Origin: Mikania micrantha
Lineage: Eukaryota > Streptophyta > Magnoliopsida > Asterales > Asteraceae
Length of the DNA: 64,000 bases
Direction: 5' to 3'
Assembly (NCBI GenBank): GCA_009363875.1
Contig: CM018689.1
Coordinates: forward strand, 53,507,741 to 53,571,740
Both the position numbers and the translations under genes were made by a program. Shown in pieces: positions 58,600 through 64,000 of this stretch. The first letter of the stretch is position 1; the number at the start of each line of letters is the position of its first letter. The notes beneath the pieces are model-generated. The model was not told the DNA's origin and made no database searches. It was given only the letters and a program-made list of their open reading frames with translations.

Positions 58600-61500
58600 T
58601 GTAAGACCCTACTCTCCGTAAAGGCCTTACTCGTTGGATTTACACTTTACATCATAGTTCTTAAACTAAAAATTTAAATTCATTTCAGCGGAAGACTCAA
58701 AATCATTACAAGATGTTTGAATTTCATAAATAGAAAGAAACTCAAATAAAATTATAAAGTTATCATAAAATAGGATGCGAGTCTTTAAGTAGTGCCAGGT
58801 AGCCTCTCAATCCATGCCAAGCTATTATCTTTCATTTGCTTACCTGTCAATCTAATATGCATAAAAGTCAGCAATGCTGAGTGAGTTCTAGTGTAAATCT
58901 TTAAAACAGTAATTATGTCTTTAGAACATGTTCGCTGCTTTGTTTTCTTATAAAAAAAAATCTTTTTCTTTATTTATCATGTCTCTTTGACATACTTTGC
59001 CTTTTTCTTTATCATGTACCATTCTATTCTTTCTGTTTGGTCCTTACCAACTTTTTCTTTGATTCTTTCTTTAACTTAACTTTTATTCTTACTATAACCT
59101 TCATCTTTACCTTTACATATCTTTGTCTTTGATCTATACATTTCTTTACTCTTTTCTTTATTAACCTCACTCATGGGTATATACATGAGAGGGCCGGTAT
59201 TTCTTACACCCCATAAATGGAGTAAATACCTCTTTACAAAACTTGTAAGAAAACTTACAAGTCGGGTATACCAATTTCTTGGTAAGTCCCTCTTTACAAA
59301 ACTTGTAAGAAAAGTTACAAGCCGGGTATACCAATTTCTTGGTAAGTCCCTCTTAACAAAACTTGTAAGAAAACTTCAAGCCGGGTATACCAATTTCTTG
59401 GTAAGTCCCTCTTTACAAAACTTGTAAGAAAACTTACAAGCCGGGTATACCAATTTCTTGGTAAGTCCCTCTTAACAAAACTTGTAAGAAAACTTACAAG
59501 TCGGGTATACCAATTTCTTGGTAAGTCCCTCTTAACAAAACTTGTAAGAAAACTTACAAGCCGGGTATACCAATTTCTTGGTAAGTCCCTCTTTACAATT
59601 AACCGGGTGTGCCCTACACGGGTATGCCCGGGCGAGAAAACAACGAATGCAATCTCTCTTTGACTTACCTGCAGGTAATCTATACAACGGGGACCCCTCT
59701 TTAATTCTTTAATCGGCCTCTTTATTCATTCATTCTTTATTTTTTACTGTTTAAGTCTTTAAACAGTTCTCTGCTCTTTAGCATGCTTCTTTATTCTTCT
59801 TTACTTCTTTGTTCTATACACTGTGTATGTATTTATACACTTTCTAATCTTTATTTCTTTAACAATTCTTACTTTGCTTGAATAATATTAATTTTTTTTA
59901 ATTAACTCTTTACTTCTGACATTAATAATTTAATATTATTCCATAAGATTTCACTTTGAAATTTTATCCCTTTACGTCGTAAAATTTAGTTTTAATTCGG
60001 ATACTCAAGTATCCTTGAGTTCGAATAAGATAACTGAATTCAGATAAATAACTCATCCGATGCAGATGAGTGAACTTAGTTAGGATGAACAAAACCCCAT
60101 TCAGTTCGGATGTTTACTCTTAGCTCAGATGAGCTTCCATTCAATTCGGATGAGCTATCTTTGTTCGAATGATCAACTTATACTCCGTTCGAATGAGCAA
60201 TTATGTTCGAAAAGAACATGGACTTGTCGGGACTTAAATTACTTTTCTATTCTGTAATTACTTCATACTTTAAAATATACATGTGTTATCTTTATTCACG
60301 ATCCTTTAATATATTCATTCTTTACTTTTATAAACTTTGCGTTACTATCTATCTTTGAATATACTTTATTGTTCACAAGGTGAACCTTTATCTTTATATT
60401 GAGACAATTAACTTAATCATACAAACATAACTTAAAATACTTGAAAAACCATTTAGTATGCATATTAGCCCCAACACAATTTAAAACATATAAAAGGCAC
60501 GGGGCTAGAAACTCACCTGGAGCCTTAGCTATCAATGCAGTCTATCTTGAACAAAGGTCTTACTCATGTAAACCTTCGTATCGATCAGTTGAATCTACGC
60601 GCGCTTGATCAATACCTCGCTGTGTATCTATAACTATTAAATGATTTAAGAAATCATTCATCTTACTACTTATAATTCGTACCAAGTCTAAACCGTATTT
60701 GAGGACGTTTACGTTAATAAAACTTACTTTTAAATCTTACGAAAAATGGGCAGAGTTCCCCTTTGTTTTTAGTCATATCCAGACAATTCAAGTTGTCTAT
60801 TTTATAACCAAACCCCACTTCAATTGAAATAATCCTTAAACAACTAGCTTTATATGATTGTCTTTGTAATCATATAAACTTTACATCTAAAAATTGACAT
60901 TTTATAAAAATAAATATATCGATCAAGTCGTTGTTTATCGTTTATCCATTTAAACCTTATTAGTCCTCAAACACGATATTAAATCATATTACTACTAGTT
61001 AACATTCTAATAATTTGTAATTAAGTTATACCTTTCGTTCGTTTGGTTCGCCTATACGAACCCGCTCGTTAACACCCGTTTAGATAACCGACCAGTTCCT
61101 TCAACTCGGTTTCACATCTTGAACCTTCCCGTCCTCACCGAATCTACCTGACCAATGTTGATCAAGTTGACTTCATTGACCAGATTTGAAACCAAACCCA
61201 TGGTTGGGTTTTTCACTCAACAACATACGAGTAGCTCAAATCTAGACCAAACGAACTCCGATCGAGGTGATTCAGGTGTCCACGGTTTCATCTCATCGAG
61301 CTCTACCTTCCCATGAATTGCCACCACCGGCCGCCGCTGCTACTGTCACCGGAAAAGCAACCAGTTGGCCGGAATCTGCTTAGCAGAACAGCTCTGTTCG
61401 GGAGCATAAAAAGTCGACCTCCAGACCTCATAATCAAAATCCCAACGGTGAAAGTCTTCGTTTATGTGTTAGGAAGCTTCGGTTAAAATTTGAGAGCGAT

Positions 61501-61885
61501 CCAACGGTTGAATCTCCGGGGATCATCCGATCTCCGAGGCTGGTTTCTCCTTTTTCTTTTCTCTCTTTGCTGCGCACACCGTTGCGTGTTTTTGAACGGC
61601 CGACTTTGAAAGATCTAGACCACCAGAGTCTTCTTGAATTAATTTTAATATTTACACTTTGGCCCTTCAACTTTATACATCTATTTTTAAAACCCCCTTC
61701 AACTTGTCTCACATATTTTTAATATTCACGAGCTTCTAACATGTCCGTACTATATCGTATAATAGTCATGTTTATATTATTTCGATCGTAATTACTTTAC
61801 GGACAATTTATATAAATTTTAAACATAAACGGGTACCGAAATTTCGTACGTTAATTAATGGTTTATAAAAATTCAGGGCGTTACA
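58600..61885 (-). repeat. LARD LTR copy 3
   Basis: 3286 bp; equal to copy 2 except for one extra T in a T run near 59890. Minisatellite at 59230-59588. Confidence 0.95.
59230..59588. repeat. 60-bp hairpin minisatellite in LTR copy 3
   Basis: Same six units as in the other two LTRs. Confidence 0.95.
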
Positions 61886-62042
61886 AGTCTACCCTCCTTA
61901 CAATAGGTTTCGTCCTCGAAACCTACTATATCCTAGCCCCGTTTTACTGTACTCTTCTGTTTCTCATGTTACTTATATGTTAACAAGTTAAATGGTTGAT
62001 TTTTTTTACTCATGTACCTCAGCTTAATTGTAGATTACTACC
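61886..62042 (-). mobile_element. LARD internal region, copy 3, truncated
   Basis: Only the polypurine-tract end (157 bp) remains before the sequence switches to the Tekay-2 LTR. The six bases ACTACC (62037-62042) fit both sequences (compare 49804-49809 and 44813-44818), so the junction is an illegitimate deletion at microhomology. Confidence 0.9.
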
Positions 62043-62879
62043 TAACAACGCCTTAGATTGCAGAGATGAGGCTTTGAGCAGGTTGGACTGGTCTCCACAG
62101 TAGCCTTCAGTCGTTCGAAGTGCAAGATGGTGCTCTCTAGCTTGCTTTGAGTCCTCAAGGGCTTCAATGGTGCCTCTCTTGTGATGATAATGGCTCCTTC
62201 TGGTGTACAATGGTGGTAACAGAGTGATAATGGCCGCACAAGAAGATTTCAGTCGAGAGATTTGGTTTAGGGTAGCCAGGAATGATTAATCTTGATTTTA
62301 TAAAGATTTCTGCGATTATAGGCCTGTCGCGTACCGCGACACCGTCCAAAAAAGCATCTCCGCGTACCGCGGTGATTAAAATAATCATTCTGTTCCCGAA
62401 ACACGCCGCGTACCGCAATGGTGGCAGATGATCGGTCGTCGCGTACCGCGATTGTTTTCGGAGAATTCAAATTCCCCCGCTCAAGCTTCGCGTACCGCGA
62501 AAGCCCAATTGATTTCCCATCGCGTACCGCGATGGGTTTCGGCTGAGCCCAATAGGCCCAATTCATTGTTTTGAACCGATTCTTTCGTATTTCTCGAATA
62601 CGATCATCGTTTCTCGTCATATTGGTCTTGTTCTAGCTAATTTAGGTTCACCGAACCTAAGTGCAGTGTTTTCGTGTTACCGCTTGATCCGTTCACCAAC
62701 GTTCGTCATTCAAGACACGTGCGAGTGTTGTGCGATAATTCCTCGAATTATCGGCGTGTTCAGACTGTTGTGCCACGTGTCACACTAAATGCATTTATTC
62801 TAGTGCCACGTATGAAATAATAATAAACATTATTATTAAAATAATAGAGTTGCTGACCTGGAAATTACGAGGTGTCACA
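62037..62879 (-). repeat. Tekay-2 5' LTR, truncated (843 bp)
   Basis: Matches 44813-45655 with about two differences and no indel. Only the U3-like beginning (element sense) survives, including the palindrome cluster (62326-62535). R, U5 and the primer site are lost. Confidence 0.93.
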
Positions 62880-63495
62880 ATTAACAACATTTGACACCCT
62901 CAAAACACCCAATTGAGAGGTTTACCCATCAAACCCACACCCCCAATGGTGACCCACGAAATTTGCACCATAATCACCCAAAAATCATATCTAAATGTAG
63001 TATGAGGTAAGAACAACTCTGATCTATGATTGCATGAGAAATCCTTGCTGATTCGGGTCTTTAATTTTTAAAATTTTGTCTCTCTTCAACCTCCTCCTCT
63101 CTCTTTTGTCGCCCTTGCTTCCCAGAAAAGAAGAAATGGTCTTTTGACCCATTTTGACCACCATTTTCCACATAAACTCCCCCTTTTAATTATGTTTCAT
63201 CAATTGTCACTTCCGACCCCTCAATTACAAGTTAAAACTAACTAATTATGACTAACTTAGTTAAGTTAGTTAACACCACCATATGGTTATATTTTAAATC
63301 AAATATTTATTAAAACACCCACCAAATAATGTTTAAGATAGTTAAATCTTATAAAACACTCATCAATTAAAGTAAAACATAATTATATTCCAATTACATT
63401 TTACTTATAATACTCCCTCAAAACGGGTCGTTACAATTACCAAAACTAGCTAAGTTTGATTAATGTTATGAATATGTAAGCTAAGTTTGATTAAA

Positions 63496-64000
63496 TCTAT
63501 ATCTATACTTTATAATAAAGATTAAATATTTTGTCACATGTCACCTACTTACAACATTATTGTCATTTGTCACCTTCTTATTTCACAAGTGACACTTGTC
63601 AATTCCTTATTATTTCACTTAATTCTCTTTCTTATTAAATAATTATATTCTCTTTCTTATTAAAGACATTTTTTCTTTTATTAAATAATTATAATATTAA
63701 TAACTAATATATTGTTTATCTTTTTATTATAAAACACACTTAAATTTTTTATAGAATACAAAATTTTCTAAAATCAAAATTTTTAAAGTAAGAAAAATTT
63801 TATTTTAAAAAAAATGATAAAAAAAGTTACAATTTTGGTCTGTTATGTTTAACGTTATTTTTAAATTATTTAAATTTAATCATTATAAAAATTATATCTA
63901 TATTATTGATTTATAAAAGTTAATTTTTAATATAATAATAACTGAAGTTTTTGACGTCAAATAATTCAAAGATATCAATTTGTATATGATTAAAGTTTTT
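63496..64000 (+). mobile_element. Helitron 5' part, running off the window
   Basis: After an A, the sequence starts TCTATATCTATACTTTA, closely matching the 5' end of the Helitron at 3253-4020, followed by the Helitron-typical gtcacatgtcacc region. The 3' hairpin and CTAG are not in the window. It lies in the intron remnant of OMT-3. Confidence 0.65.

Larger units (their letters stand above)
46368..62042 (-). mobile_element. Tandem array of a coding-free LTR element (LARD-like): 3 LTRs, 2 internal regions
   Basis: Order on + strand: LTR 46368-49652, internal 49653-52483, LTR 52484-55768, internal 55769-58599, LTR 58600-61885, then 157 bp of a third internal copy. The period is exactly 6116 bp and copies differ by only about four substitutions and one base of indel. 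iMet primer sites lie beside the second and third LTRs and polypurine tracts beside each LTR, so orientation is minus. No gag or pol frame exists in the 2.83-kb internal region: a non-autonomous large retrotransposon derivative. The array ends where ACTACC is shared with the Tekay-2 LTR. Confidence 0.92.
42731..62879 (-). mobile_element. Tekay-2: chromovirus remnant with nested array and internal deletion
   Basis: Same family as Tekay-1, minus orientation. Perfect TSD attaa at 42726-42730 and 62880-62884. What remains is the complete 3' LTR (42731-45655), the C-terminal end of pol (45656-46367) and the first 843 bp (element sense) of the 5' LTR (62037-62879). Everything else, including gag, RT, primer site and most of the 5' LTR, is missing and replaced by a nested LTR array. 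The surviving 843-bp LTR overlap shows about two differences, so insertion was more recent than Tekay-1. Confidence 0.9.
41063..63435. mobile_element. Solo LTR in the OMT-3 intron, split by a nested 20-kb insertion
   Basis: The OMT intron is cut at attac (41058-41062), repeated at 63436-63440: a perfect 5-bp duplication. The LTR consists of 41063-42730 and 62885-63435 (about 2.2 kb together). The right end is GGGTCGTTACA; the left end TATATGCCCC would need one transition to give the usual TG. No internal coding domain is seen outside the nested element. Orientation is uncertain. It carries two perfect palindromes, GGCGTATCATACGCC (41514-41528) and GGCGTATGATACGCC (41534-41548). Confidence 0.75.

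Overview
This is a plant nuclear genome window: AT-rich, intron-bearing genes, and packed with plant transposons (Ty3/gypsy chromoviruses, Helitrons, PIF/Harbinger and hAT MITEs, tRNA-derived SINEs). Nothing prokaryotic is present. The LTR families (about 3 kb LTRs with ends like TGTCACACCCCC) and the O-methyltransferase type suggest a eudicot, probably Asteraceae; that assignment is inference from style, not a search.

The host genes are a small cluster of class II (COMT/isoflavone-type) S-adenosylmethionine-dependent O-methyltransferases, all on the + strand. OMT-1 (5859-7901, 362 aa, two exons) and OMT-2 (37647-39166, 361 aa, two exons) look intact and about 90% identical. A third copy (40367-41062, resuming at 63436) is a broken fragment. 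OMT-1 and OMT-2 sit in paralogous blocks (about 748-8060 and 34399-39320) that share promoters, introns, 3' ends and several kb of upstream DNA. Comparing the blocks gives empty sites for many of the smaller transposons.

Layout. 1-8060: Helitron 3' end, two Harbinger MITEs, a composite Helitron, a foldback element, OMT-1. 8061-20102: SINE, Helitron, two solo LTRs (11271-14799 and 15059-17926) and AT-rich DNA with a possible orphan promoter. 20103-32522: a host LTR remnant carrying a hAT MITE and a complete but mutated 11.7 kb Tekay-like chromovirus (20714-32393, minus orientation, TSD ttaat, iMet primer site, extra coiled-coil ORF before gag). 32523-39320: SINEs, a Helitron and OMT-2. 39352-63495: a Harbinger MITE, then the third OMT copy, whose intron received a solo LTR (41063-63435, TSD attac). 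Inside that lies a second Tekay-like element (42731-62879, TSD attaa), and inside that a tandem array of a coding-free LTR element (46368-62042: three LTRs, two internal regions, period 6116 bp). 63496-64000: start of another Helitron.

No wholly new gene system is evident. The most unusual signals are the triple-LTR array nested four levels deep in an OMT intron, arrays of dyad-symmetric GC-rich sites with co-varying arms in the Tekay LTRs, a 60-bp minisatellite in which each unit encodes two hairpins, and an acidic coiled-coil ORF upstream of gag. All coordinates and identity counts were made by eye.
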